Source of the DNA: Bacteroidales bacterium
GTDB taxonomy: Bacteria > Bacteroidota > Bacteroidia > Bacteroidales > VadinHA17
Direction of reading: 5' to 3'
Length of the DNA stretch: 17,788 bases
Assembly (NCBI GenBank): GCA_030692905.1
Contig: JAUYBT010000147.1
Span: 1-17,788, forward strand
A program made the position numbers and the translations under genes. Under the pieces are notes generated by a model. That model was not told where the DNA came from. It searched no databases and was given only the letters and a program-made list of their open reading frames with translations. Positions 6,535-14,121 of this stretch are shown in pieces. Within the stretch, counting starts at the first letter, position 1. Each line of letters begins with the position of its first letter.

Positions 6535-7102
6535 AAACGAATTCTCTTCCGGCTTTTAGCGCTTTCAGATTGACTTCAACAACCTCTTCACCTTTTCGTC
6601 CAAATAGTTTCCTGATTGCATCTTCGAGACTTTCAAAAGACATTTCAATAAACGGGGACGCAGCTCCCAGAATAACAATATTACCGGAGCGTGCTGATCC
6701 TGCTTCCCTGGCTATTGCATCTGCATCAATAATGATATGGTTTTTAATCTTTTTTATCTCTTTTATTATCTCATCTACTGGTGGATAGTCAGGTATATTA
6801 TTAAAAGGGGTTGAGTTGGTTACCAGCCAGCCGTCTTTTGAAAGCCATGGAAGATATCTCAATGATTCCATCGGTTCAACAGAGATTATCAGGTTTGCTT
6901 TCCCATAAGGGATCAGATCAGAAGAAACCGGCTTATCGGAAAGCCTCAGATGCGACTGAACATCTCCGCCTCTCTGGCTCATTCCGTGAACTTCCGACTG
7001 CTTGATAAAGAGGTTATTCGCAACCGCAGCCAAGCCAATAGTAGCTGCAATTGACAAGATACCCTGTCCTCCTACTCCTGATAATATAATGTCATTCTTC
7101 AT
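6524..7102 (-). CDS. iorB: Indolepyruvate:ferredoxin oxidoreductase, beta subunit
   Basis: This is the 192-residue gamma-type (IorB) subunit of the 2-oxoacid:ferredoxin oxidoreductase family. The signature GVGGQG is at residues 9-14, followed by the conserved QSEVHGMSQRGGDVQSHLRL block. With IorA it oxidatively decarboxylates aryl-pyruvates (indole-, phenyl- and hydroxyphenylpyruvate from transaminated Trp, Phe and Tyr) to aryl-acetyl-CoA, passing electrons to ferredoxin in the cytoplasm. The start is the ATG at 7102 (MKNDIILSGVGG); an upstream ATG at 7171 would add 23 basic residues read from the end of iorA and is rejected. It lies 17 nt after the iorA stop, so the two are co-transcribed. 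The 3' end overlaps the convergent barrel gene by 11 bp. Confidence 0.92.
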   Translation of the reverse strand: MKNDIILSGVGGQGILSIAATIGLAAVANNLFIKQSEVHGMSQRGGDVQSHLRLSDKPVSSDLIPYGKANLIISVEPMESLRYLPWLSKDGWLVTNSTPFNNIPDYPPVDEIIKEIKKIKNHIIIDADAIAREAGSARSGNIVILGAASPFIEMSFESLEDAIRKLFGRKGEEVVEVNLKALKAGREFVFKT

Positions 7103-7119
7103 TTTAATTCTTTTTGGGG

Positions 7120-8724
7120 TTACTCGTTTGAACCTTCTGATCTTTTTCTTTTTGTGGTTGTCTGAATGCACTCGCGTGAAGCAATAATTACTGAAACACC
7201 TTTATATTCAAACTCCTCTTTCATTATACGTACGTTTTCCTCATGATTCTTACGTAATGGAACTATAATTTTCAGATGCTCACGTGCTACTCCAATACCT
7301 TCACAGATTTGTTCGATCCTACCGGTAGCCTGCGACTGCTGACCACCAGTCATCCCTGTTGTTGAATTATCAGATATAATGATAGTTACTGATGAATTTT
7401 TCACAACAGCATCAAGCAGACCTGTCATACCGGAATGGGTAAAAGTTGAATCACCTATCACGGCTACCGAAGGGAATAAGCCCGCGTCGGCTGCTCCCAC
7501 TGCCATAGTCACTGAAGCACCCATATCGACACACGAATTTATAGCATTATATGGAGGCAGAGCTGCAAGGGTATAACAACCAATATCTGAAAATACCCGT
7601 CCCGGGCCATAAGGTTTCACAGCTTCGATTAAAGAATTGAACATATCGGCATGTCCGCAACCCTTGCAAAATGATGGCGGTCTCATTTTAACAAGTGACG
7701 GAACCTCTTCTCCATAACTGGCCGGTAAACCAAGGGCTTTTGCAACAATACCGGGATTTAGTTCACCATCGCGGGGCACAGTACCATCAAGCCTGCCATA
7801 AATTTTTATTCCATTATCCAGAATTCCTCTTAAAGCTTCTTCAATAAGAGGAGCTCCCTCCTCAAGGATGAGAACCTCTTTACATCTGTCGGTTAGGTCT
7901 TTAAAAAGGTCTTTTGGAAAAGGGTAAGCCGAGATCTTCAGAACCGGAAAATCATCAACAGTGCCGGCAATATTCTCCATCAGGTAGTTATAGGCTATTC
8001 CACAGGCAATTATCCCAAGATCTCTTTCCCTTCCATCTTTAAAAAAATTGTATTTTGAAATTCTGATGTCATATCTTAATGATTCATAAGATGACAGCAA
8101 AACTTTGTATTTTTTCCTCGCAATTGAAGGAAGAAGAACAAACTGAAGAGGATCTGAAGGCAGGGATAGTTTTTTTTCAGGAAGGACTTCTTTTAACTGA
8201 ACACTTGCCCTTGAATGAGCAAGGCGGGTAGTAATCCGGAAAAGAACCGGAAGTTTATATTTCTCAGATGCTTCAAAAGCATCAAAAATCATTTCATACG
8301 CCTCCTGCTGATCAGATGGTTCAAAGCAGGGGACAAATGCGAACTTCCCATAGAACCTTGAATCCTGTTCGTTCTGGGAGGAATGCATGGAGGGATCATC
8401 AGCCGAGACTACAACAAGGCCGCCATTTACTCCTGTCAGTGCAGAATTAATAAAACCGTCGGCAGCTACATTCAGGCCAACATGTTTCATGGCAACCATA
8501 GCCCTTTTACCGGCGTAAGACATACCAAGAGCAGCCTCCATGGCAGTTTTTTCATTTGAAGACCACTCTCTGTGTACTTTACGGTCAGAAGCATCTTTTG
8601 ATGATTGGATATACTCCATTATTTCGGTGGAAGGAGTTCCGGGGTAAGCATACATCCCGCTCAAACCTGCATCTAAAGCAGCTTGAGCTATCGCTTCATC
8701 ACCCAATAATAGTAGTTTTTTCAT
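7120..8724 (-). CDS. iorA: Indolepyruvate:ferredoxin oxidoreductase, alpha subunit (no ferredoxin domain)
   Basis: The 534-residue thiamine-diphosphate subunit starts MKKLLLLGDEAIAQAALDAG. The pyrimidine-binding domain shows YPGTPSTE (27-34), EWSSNEKTAMEAALG (from 53) and MKHVGLNVAAD. The C-terminal TPP domain shows FCKGCGH (C353, C356), GDSTFTHSG (from 424) and DNSTTGMTGGQ. Together with IorB it forms the aryl-pyruvate oxidoreductase of anaerobic aromatic amino-acid catabolism. Archaeal IorA carries a C-terminal domain with two [4Fe-4S] clusters; this protein stops at SRECIQTTTKRKRSEGSNE with a single cysteine there, so that domain is absent. A second ATG immediately upstream (8727) is an equally possible start. 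ATG at 8757 is possible but would add HHTIKNNYI, which is not family-like. Confidence 0.93.
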   Translation of the reverse strand: MKKLLLLGDEAIAQAALDAGLSGMYAYPGTPSTEIMEYIQSSKDASDRKVHREWSSNEKTAMEAALGMSYAGKRAMVAMKHVGLNVAADGFINSALTGVNGGLVVVSADDPSMHSSQNEQDSRFYGKFAFVPCFEPSDQQEAYEMIFDAFEASEKYKLPVLFRITTRLAHSRASVQLKEVLPEKKLSLPSDPLQFVLLPSIARKKYKVLLSSYESLRYDIRISKYNFFKDGRERDLGIIACGIAYNYLMENIAGTVDDFPVLKISAYPFPKDLFKDLTDRCKEVLILEEGAPLIEEALRGILDNGIKIYGRLDGTVPRDGELNPGIVAKALGLPASYGEEVPSLVKMRPPSFCKGCGHADMFNSLIEAVKPYGPGRVFSDIGCYTLAALPPYNAINSCVDMGASVTMAVGAADAGLFPSVAVIGDSTFTHSGMTGLLDAVVKNSSVTIIISDNSTTGMTGGQQSQATGRIEQICEGIGVAREHLKIIVPLRKNHEENVRIMKEEFEYKGVSVIIASRECIQTTTKRKRSEGSNE

Positions 8725-8757
8725 CATAATATAATTGTTTTTAATGGTATGATGCAA

Positions 8758-9104
8758 CTCGCATGTCTAGGATTATGTTAATCAAGAGTTAGTGTTGTAA
8801 AACATGCTCGGTTCATATAGGGTTTTAATAATTTTCTGTAAAAATAATGATATTGAGTTATTAGGTTATCAGGTTTTTGTGAAATCAGATAGAATGGTCT
8901 GAATTTAATGCAACAAATATTGAAATATTTTCCATATTTAAAAATGACGAATAAATTAAATATAATATGAGTATCGGAAATCATTAATTGGGAATATCTA
9001 TTATTAAATGACTTTAAAATATAGTTAAATGTTTTACCGTTACACTCAATAATGTTTATTTTGCATACGCAACTCGATTTCACCAGATAAAAACACAGTT
9101 CTAA
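8758..9104. other. AT-rich intergenic region without a supported gene
   Basis: This stretch separates divergent iorA and the CarboxypepD_reg gene. It must contain promoters in both directions but has no exact TAnnTTTG match; the nearest is TTATTTTG around 9056-9063, which is one base short in spacing. A minus-strand open frame (8778-9083) has a composition unlike a protein and is not accepted. I see no repeats or strong hairpins. Confidence 0.5.
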
Positions 9105-9797
9105 TTGAACAGACTTTTTTATACAATCGCATTCTTCATCCTGTCTTTTCTCAGCGTAGATGGTCAGACAAATGAAACAAAGAGATTCGTCCAGGTAAGC
9201 GGGATTATCACTGACGAGTCATACATGCCTGTACCAGGTGTTGCGGTTATCTCCAAAAAACTCCGCAGGGGAGCCGTAAGTGAAAGAACAGGTATCTATT
9301 CCATAACAAGCACCCCGGGCGATACTATATTTTTCAGAGCTTTAGGATTCAAAAGATATCATACAATTATTCCTGTGGCTTATGAAGAAAAACATTGTAA
9401 AGTTGATATTGTCCTGGATATTGATACTATTTCGATTGCAGAAATAACGATTCTACCATGGAAGAGTTATAATGAGTTTATTAAAGACATGACGAAAGAA
9501 CGTCCTGTTGATCCGATTATTGAAAATATGAATGATAACCTTGCTTCAATTTATGTGGCTGTTGCAAATCAGACCGGGGTAAGAGTCTCACCTGAAGCTG
9601 GTTACAGATATGCTATGGAACAGAATTTCAGTGCCATGTCGACAAGGAACCAATATCCTGTCAATAACCTTCTAAACCCATTTGCCTGGGCGAAATTCAT
9701 TAGCGGGGTTAAGAACGGATTATTTAAAAATCAGAAGTTCAACAAACCTGTTAACGCCAAGGTCAGAAAGAAGATCAGGAAAACGGGAAGCAAATAA
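9105..9797 (+). CDS. Secreted CarboxypepD_reg-like domain protein (TTG start)
   Basis: The protein has 230 residues. A signal peptide (NRLFYTIAFFILSFLSVDGQ) is followed by one CarboxypepD_reg-like beta-sandwich, residues 29-110: VQVSGIITDESYMPVPGVAV, AVSERTGIYSI, GDTIFFRALGFKR. This is the same module that begins SusC/TonB-dependent receptors, but here no barrel or plug follows. The C-terminal 120 residues are unassigned, contain NYPVNNLLNPFAW-like text (NQYPVNNLLNPFAW) and finish with a very basic tail (KVRKKIRKTGSK). The start is TTG: an in-frame TAA sits directly before it, and no ATG precedes the signal peptide. The downstream TonB-like gene begins 14 nt later, so they form an operon and probably act together at the outer membrane. 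The function is unknown. Confidence 0.8.
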   Translation: MNRLFYTIAFFILSFLSVDGQTNETKRFVQVSGIITDESYMPVPGVAVISKKLRRGAVSERTGIYSITSTPGDTIFFRALGFKRYHTIIPVAYEEKHCKVDIVLDIDTISIAEITILPWKSYNEFIKDMTKERPVDPIIENMNDNLASIYVAVANQTGVRVSPEAGYRYAMEQNFSAMSTRNQYPVNNLLNPFAWAKFISGVKNGLFKNQKFNKPVNAKVRKKIRKTGSK

Positions 9798-9811
9798 TCA
9801 GCCTTTTCTGT

Positions 9812-10561
9812 ATGAAAAAGTATGAAGGGAGATTGGTTGGTATTCTGGGTACAGTAATAATTCATCTTATTGCCGGAATAATATTCATGTCATTTCAGAT
9901 CAAATCATTACAGAAAGATTTATCGGATGAGTTCGTAGTCGAATTTACCCCTGTGGAGGAGTCGGAGATAAAGGAGAAGCTGATTGAATTACCTGCAACC
10001 TCTATTGAAAGGATTCTTAAAGGTGACGATGAGATGCTGAATATTGCACGAAATCTCGCCAACAAATCGGAAGAGACGATCGATCCTTTTGATTATATCG
10101 ACGTGGTGAAGGAGGAACTTATTAAAAGCGGGAAACTCGGAATTGACAATTATATCGATGAGCAGAAGAAGATGGATGAAATGAAAGCTGACGAAAAACT
10201 TGCATTTGAGAATGATACTGTCGGAAAAAATGAAAGTGACAAGCCCAAAGAATCGCAGGAGATGGCTGCAAATTACAAAGGTCCGACAAGAATCTATTAC
10301 AATCTGGCTGGCCGTAACCACATGTACCTTCCCATTCCTATATATAAATGTGAGGGATCAGGGAAGGTGGTTCTTTCTATTGATGTCAATCAGAAAGGAA
10401 TTGTTGAAAAAGCGCTGATAATTGCAAATGAAAGCACCACTTCCGACCCGTGTCTTATTGAAACAGCAGTAACAACAGCTTTAATTTCGAGATTCAACCC
10501 TGATGTCAACTCCCCAAAAATTCAGACTGGAACTTTGTCGTATCACTTTGTTGCACAGTAG
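9812..10561 (+). CDS. TonB-like energy transducer protein
   Basis: The 249-residue protein has one N-terminal membrane helix (about residues 8-28, LVGILGTVIIHLIAGIIFMSF). The helix includes His18, similar in place to the proton-pathway His of TonB. A long charged periplasmic spacer (30-165, rich in Glu, Lys and Asp rather than Pro) follows. The C-terminal domain, residues 180-249, has the TonB-type pattern KVVLSIDVNQKGIVEKALI, then DPCLIETAVTTALISRFNPD and a final beta strand GTLSYHFVAQ. TonB proteins link ExbB/ExbD proton flow to outer-membrane receptors. No exbBD or receptor gene is adjacent. It is co-transcribed with the CarboxypepD_reg gene 14 nt upstream, hinting that the pair contacts the same outer-membrane partner. 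The unusual spacer makes it a TonB paralogue rather than the housekeeping copy. Confidence 0.82.
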   Translation: MKKYEGRLVGILGTVIIHLIAGIIFMSFQIKSLQKDLSDEFVVEFTPVEESEIKEKLIELPATSIERILKGDDEMLNIARNLANKSEETIDPFDYIDVVKEELIKSGKLGIDNYIDEQKKMDEMKADEKLAFENDTVGKNESDKPKESQEMAANYKGPTRIYYNLAGRNHMYLPIPIYKCEGSGKVVLSIDVNQKGIVEKALIIANESTTSDPCLIETAVTTALISRFNPDVNSPKIQTGTLSYHFVAQ

Positions 10562-10622
10562 CTTATTTGATTGTCTTGCTCTTCGCACTGTCTTGAGGTA
10601 GTTAAGTCTTAGAAAAACACAA

Positions 10623-11936
10623 TTACCTGTTAAAGTATTCGTTTAAAGTGAGTTTTAAAGGTACAGGAAGAGAATAGCTAAAAAGATCATATTCCGGCCA
10701 TGGTTTAATCTGCGATACTACCCTGTACATCATCTTATCGATGTAGGAATAAATTTCAGGACCATTCCATGCACTTGAGTTAAACAGGACAACCCATGAA
10801 ATTCCATCAGATTGTCTTTTCATCATACCGGTGCTACCGGGGAATGACCCTGTTCTCCACCATGTACCGTTAAAAATTGTAGTCTTCCATCCTACCGGTG
10901 CAAAACCGTTGTCGTTATCTGTCATAAAACTGATACTTTGATCACTTAGTATATCCGGTCTGGTTTTGTAGCCATCAACAGCAAGCAACAAACGCATTAA
11001 ATCAGGAGCAGTAGCAAGCCAGGCTCCGGCACCGCCAAGGGCCCTGATATCATTTCCTCCGTAACTGGATGTAACCAACTCTCCGGTACCATAAATTGAC
11101 GGTTTGAGTACCACGCCGGAAGGTTCGTAGTAGGTAACCTCGAAGGGGTTTTTCTCAGAAGGCAGGTTACCGGCAATTTTCATATCATAAATACCAAGTG
11201 GCTCTAAAATTGCCTGCCTGCAATACTCTTCATACGATATTCCTGATAATTTTTCAATTATCAGTCCAAGTATGCTGTATCCAAGGTTTGAATATTCACG
11301 GCCGGTTCCGGGAGTATAATGGAGCCTTTTATCAAGGGCAAACCTTACAATTGTTTTAGTGTCGACAGGAGGTTTTATTCCCATTATTTCAGCTATCAAT
11401 ATCGGCATAAACATTTGATCTCCATATCTTTGAGTCCAGCCAGCCTCGTGGCTTAAAAGATGTGCAACCGTTATATCATAAACTCTCTTGTCTTTCGGTT
11501 CACTGAAATATGGATCATTAAGAATTCCGTCGGAACCAAAAACGTTGTCGTTCAGAGACAATTTGTGCTCCTCCCGGAGCTTCATTATCCCGATTGCCGT
11601 AACAAGTTTTGAAATACTTGCTATCCGGAATTGACTATATGGTTGTGTTTCAGTCATAGATGCAGTATCAGCGTATCCGAAACCTCTTGCAAAAATCAGT
11701 TTACCATCTTTTGATATAGCTACTGAAGCTCCTGCAATCGACCACTTCCGTAAAAAAGAATTTATTGTCTTTTCTGCAGTTGCAAACTCCTTCCCCGAAG
11801 AGTTGCAATTTGCGAGTCTTACATTCCGGGGCACAAACTTGTCAATAATGACAACACTGTTTTCTTTTGCACCGGGATTGAAACTCACCAGAGAGACTAA
11901 AAGGGTAACCAACAATATTTTTCTTTTTCTGGTCAA
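10623..11936 (-). CDS. Exported class C beta-lactamase-fold serine hydrolase (TTG start)
   Basis: The protein has 437 residues with an N-terminal signal sequence (TRKRKILLVTLLVSLVSF). The beta-lactamase/transpeptidase-like fold (PF00144 type) shows the nucleophile motif S107-I-S-K110 (FRIASISKLVTAIG), the second motif Y215-S-N217 (REYSNLGYSILG) and, as third element, RTGSFPGSTG (361-370) in place of the KTG/HxG box. Such proteins are esterases, D-aminopeptidases, carboxypeptidases or peptidoglycan-related hydrolases; true beta-lactamase activity should not be assumed. The start is TTG at 11936. An ATG at 11957 is in frame but is followed by TAA at codon 5, so it cannot give the protein. A TAnnTTTG box at 11961-11968 would start the transcript just before the TTG. 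The gene is divergent from the ankyrin gene. Confidence 0.88.
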   Translation of the reverse strand: MTRKRKILLVTLLVSLVSFNPGAKENSVVIIDKFVPRNVRLANCNSSGKEFATAEKTINSFLRKWSIAGASVAISKDGKLIFARGFGYADTASMTETQPYSQFRIASISKLVTAIGIMKLREEHKLSLNDNVFGSDGILNDPYFSEPKDKRVYDITVAHLLSHEAGWTQRYGDQMFMPILIAEIMGIKPPVDTKTIVRFALDKRLHYTPGTGREYSNLGYSILGLIIEKLSGISYEEYCRQAILEPLGIYDMKIAGNLPSEKNPFEVTYYEPSGVVLKPSIYGTGELVTSSYGGNDIRALGGAGAWLATAPDLMRLLLAVDGYKTRPDILSDQSISFMTDNDNGFAPVGWKTTIFNGTWWRTGSFPGSTGMMKRQSDGISWVVLFNSSAWNGPEIYSYIDKMMYRVVSQIKPWPEYDLFSYSLPVPLKLTLNEYFNR

Positions 11937-11960
11937 CAGATATTATATTTTTTCCATGAA

Positions 11961-11968
11961 CAAAAATA
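11961..11968 (-). promoter_or_regulatory. -7 box (TATTTTTG) of the serine hydrolase
   Basis: On the minus strand this reads TATTTTTG, an exact TAnnTTTG match ending 24 nt before the TTG start. The predicted transcript would begin near 11954-11957, leaving a leader of about 20 nt to the TTG. Confidence 0.5.
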
Positions 11969-12091
11969 AAAAGTATTCCTTTTCACTCAGCAATTATATC
12001 ATAAATATTCCAATAAAGTTTTGTTAAAAAAGTTTTTTACAAATATTTATTTTTCTATTATTTTAGAGGTCATAAAAAGGAATCAAAAAAT

Positions 12092-12099
12092 TATCTTTG
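12092..12099 (+). promoter_or_regulatory. -7 box (TATCTTTG) of the ankyrin-barrel gene
   Basis: TATCTTTG matches TAnnTTTG exactly and ends 5 nt before the preferred ATG at 12105. Transcription would begin at or almost at the start codon, so the mRNA is probably leaderless or nearly so. No clear -33 TTTG is seen. Confidence 0.55.
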
Positions 12100-12104
12100 T
12101 ATTC

Positions 12105-13571
12105 ATGTGTGTAGTCAGGGTATCAGTTTTACGGATATTATTACTTGTTGCAATCCTGTTATGCCTGGGTAATATGTATGGCCAGTCGACTAAAATTGAC
12201 AGTTTATTGCCTGGTTTACCAGACATTGATACATCCGACTATATTCCATTTACTTTCGACGGGGCTCTCGAGTATAACCTGATGATAGCAGCTTCAAAAG
12301 GATATGTTACAGAAATTATACGACTCATCGGGAACGGCGCTCATACAAATGCTCAAACAAATGAAGGGGCTACTGCGCTCATTTTTGCTGTCGCAAATAA
12401 CAGATTATCAGCCGTTAAAACACTTCTAACATTTTATCCTGTTCTTGATAAAGTTACGACAAGTTATGAAACACCCCTCCTTATTGCTGTAAAAAATCGA
12501 AATTTTGAGATTTCCGAAGCGCTTATAAGAGCAGGCGCTGATATAGATTTTCCTGACAGACATGGTGCAACGCCTCTTCATCATGCTTCGCTGAATGGAT
12601 ACCTAGATATCGTTGACCTCCTGTTGTATTACGATGCTTCAATAGATGAAAAAACTGATGAAGGGACAACTCCACTTCTTGCATCAATCTGGGCAGAAAA
12701 AAGAGATGTTTCAGATCTGCTGATTCAGAATGGTGCCAATCCTGAGGAAAAAGATAATGATGGGTTTACTCCGTTTCTTATGGCCTCATTTTATGGAGAT
12801 ACCCTGGTTATGGATCTTTTAAATAAAAAAGGCGCTGATATTTATGCCAAAAACAATTCCGGGCACAATGCATTAACACTCTCCATATTAGCTGGCAACA
12901 GTGAAGCAACTGAATTTCTTTTAAAAACAGGAGATAAATGGACAAACTCCGGGAGATATGCTGTAAATCCATATAGTGTTGCATCAAAATACCGGAGAAA
13001 AGAGATCATCAACATCCTTGAAAAACATAATATTCCAGGGAAATTGAAGTATGAGATAGACCAGGTAGCTATAGGTATCTCGTCAAGATTCTTCTTAAAT
13101 GATATTTACTCCGGCGTAAGTTTTTCATTTAAAGAACCATATTTAAATGGAGGTTTCGTTGCCGGTTACGATACGAAATTATGGTACACTAGGGTTCTGA
13201 TAAAAAATTCCGAGAATTTGTATTATCAATACATGGATAAGGGATCGGTTGCTTATGCAGGATTGTTTAAAGATTTTGCACTGACTGATCGTCTGGACAA
13301 ATGTAATTTTGCATTTTCAACATTTCTTTTAGCCGGTTATTCTTTTGGAAACAAGCTAAAAGGGACCCTTCTTTCTCCCGGGAATAAATTCATGGTTATT
13401 CCTTCCATCTCTCTGAAAATGATAAAAATGAATTTTTCTTTAAACTTAGGTCTCGAATACTTGAAAACTGAATTTTATAAAAACGGCCCGGTCTGGCTCA
13501 GAATTGGATGTTCATATAACCATTTTTTCGACAAAATAAGGACCCAGGTTAAAACTTTAAAGTGGTATTAA
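12105..13571 (+). CDS. Ankyrin-repeat protein fused to a C-terminal beta-barrel-like domain
   Basis: With ATG at 12105 the protein has 488 residues and a signal peptide (MCVVRVSVLRILLLVAILLC, then LGNMYGQ). Residues 53-311 are eight consecutive 33-residue ankyrin repeats, for example HGATPLHHASLNGYLDIVDL and EGTTPLLASIWAEKRDVSDL, with ALIRAGADID-type turns. Residues about 318-488 change character. They form short strands rich in aromatic residues and Gly (VAIGISSRFFLNDIYSGVSF, GGFVAGYDTKLWYTRVLI, FLLAGYSFGN, SFSLNLGLEYL). These look like an outer-membrane barrel or a periplasmic beta domain. The likely topology is a periplasmic ankyrin scaffold tied to the outer membrane, binding an unknown protein. 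A TTG at 12021 would extend the frame by 28 residues but lies upstream of the -7 box and is rejected. A lipoprotein gene follows on the same strand. Confidence 0.85.
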   Translation: MCVVRVSVLRILLLVAILLCLGNMYGQSTKIDSLLPGLPDIDTSDYIPFTFDGALEYNLMIAASKGYVTEIIRLIGNGAHTNAQTNEGATALIFAVANNRLSAVKTLLTFYPVLDKVTTSYETPLLIAVKNRNFEISEALIRAGADIDFPDRHGATPLHHASLNGYLDIVDLLLYYDASIDEKTDEGTTPLLASIWAEKRDVSDLLIQNGANPEEKDNDGFTPFLMASFYGDTLVMDLLNKKGADIYAKNNSGHNALTLSILAGNSEATEFLLKTGDKWTNSGRYAVNPYSVASKYRRKEIINILEKHNIPGKLKYEIDQVAIGISSRFFLNDIYSGVSFSFKEPYLNGGFVAGYDTKLWYTRVLIKNSENLYYQYMDKGSVAYAGLFKDFALTDRLDKCNFAFSTFLLAGYSFGNKLKGTLLSPGNKFMVIPSISLKMIKMNFSLNLGLEYLKTEFYKNGPVWLRIGCSYNHFFDKIRTQVKTLKWY

Positions 13572-13574
13572 GAA

Positions 13575-13679
13575 GGCAAAGGGCAAAAGGCAAAAGGCAA
13601 AAGGCAAAAGGCAAAAGGCAAAAGGCAAAAGGCAAAGGGCAAAAGGCAAAGGAAATCAGGTATCAGAAATCAGGTAAAA
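13575..13679. repeat. Heptamer tandem array (GGCAAAA)n with variant units
   Basis: Beginning 4 nt after the ankyrin gene stop, eleven units run 13575-13651: GGCAAAG, seven identical GGCAAAA (13582-13630), GGCAAAG, GGCAAAA, GGCAAAG. They continue in the same phase as GAAATCA, GGTATCA, GAAATCA, GGTAAAA (13652-13679). In total there are 15 in-phase 7-mers with no slip, ending 22 nt before the next ATG. Confidence 0.92.
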
Positions 13680-13701
13680 TTAAAAAGTACTTTCAGGAAT
13701 T

Positions 13702-14121
13702 ATGGTAAATATTCAAAAAGTCTTATTGCTTCTTTTTATTGTTGTATTATTCTCATGTGAAGAACATGGTCTTTTTGTTAAATGTCCCGATTGCACGATA
13801 GGAGAACCTGTAAAAATCCAGCTTGAAGTTAAGCTTGATATAAATAGTTATAGTGGTCCAACATTAATAAATGTTTATGAAGGCAATCTTGAAGATAGTG
13901 TTCTGTATAGCTCTTATAATACTACTCGAACAAGGACAACGATTCCTGTAACCATAAATAAAAAATATACTGTAACGGCTACTTATTATATACCGGGAAA
14001 TTATTACATTACTGTTGATTCAGCTACTCCAAGGGTCAGATACGAGAAAGACCAATGCGATGATCCCTGTTATTTTGTTTATGACAAGATGATTGATCTC
14101 AGGTTGAAATATACAAAATAA
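13702..14121 (+). CDS. Small cysteine-containing lipoprotein of unknown function
   Basis: The 139-residue protein has a lipoprotein signal: MVNIQKVLLLLFIVVLFSC, with the lipobox cysteine at C19. Mature residues start EEHGLF; acidic residues right after the cysteine favour outer-membrane or surface placement in Bacteroidota. Two further cysteine pairs, C28/C31 (CPDC) and C119/C123 (CDDPC), sit at the two ends and could form disulfides or bind metal. The middle is beta-rich (VKIQLEVKLDINSY, YTVTATYYIPGNYYITVDS), like an immunoglobulin-type sandwich. No family is recognised. It lies 130 bp after the ankyrin-barrel gene on the same strand with only a heptamer array between and no terminator, so a shared transcript and a partner role at the outer membrane are plausible. 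Confidence 0.75.
   Translation: MVNIQKVLLLLFIVVLFSCEEHGLFVKCPDCTIGEPVKIQLEVKLDINSYSGPTLINVYEGNLEDSVLYSSYNTTRTRTTIPVTINKKYTVTATYYIPGNYYITVDSATPRVRYEKDQCDDPCYFVYDKMIDLRLKYTK

Noticed and set aside
7103..7171. Extended iorB start at 7171
   Set aside because: The extra 23 residues are basic text read from the other frame of the iorA end; the family starts directly before the GVGGQG motif.
8778..9083. 101-codon minus-strand open frame upstream of the CarboxypepD_reg gene
   Set aside because: It lies in AT-rich intergenic DNA; the translation is rich in Asn, Ile, Tyr and Phe with no domain or signal peptide, and it fills the promoter space of two genes.
10562..10622. Possible terminator between the TonB-like and serine hydrolase genes
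   Set aside because: I found no stem with a T-run in this convergent gap.
12021..12104. TTG start for the ankyrin gene
   Set aside because: It lies upstream of the exact -7 box, and ATG 12105 gives a normal signal peptide.
13575..13679. CRISPR-like array
   Set aside because: Units are 7 bp with no spacers and no cas genes nearby; it is a tandem short repeat.
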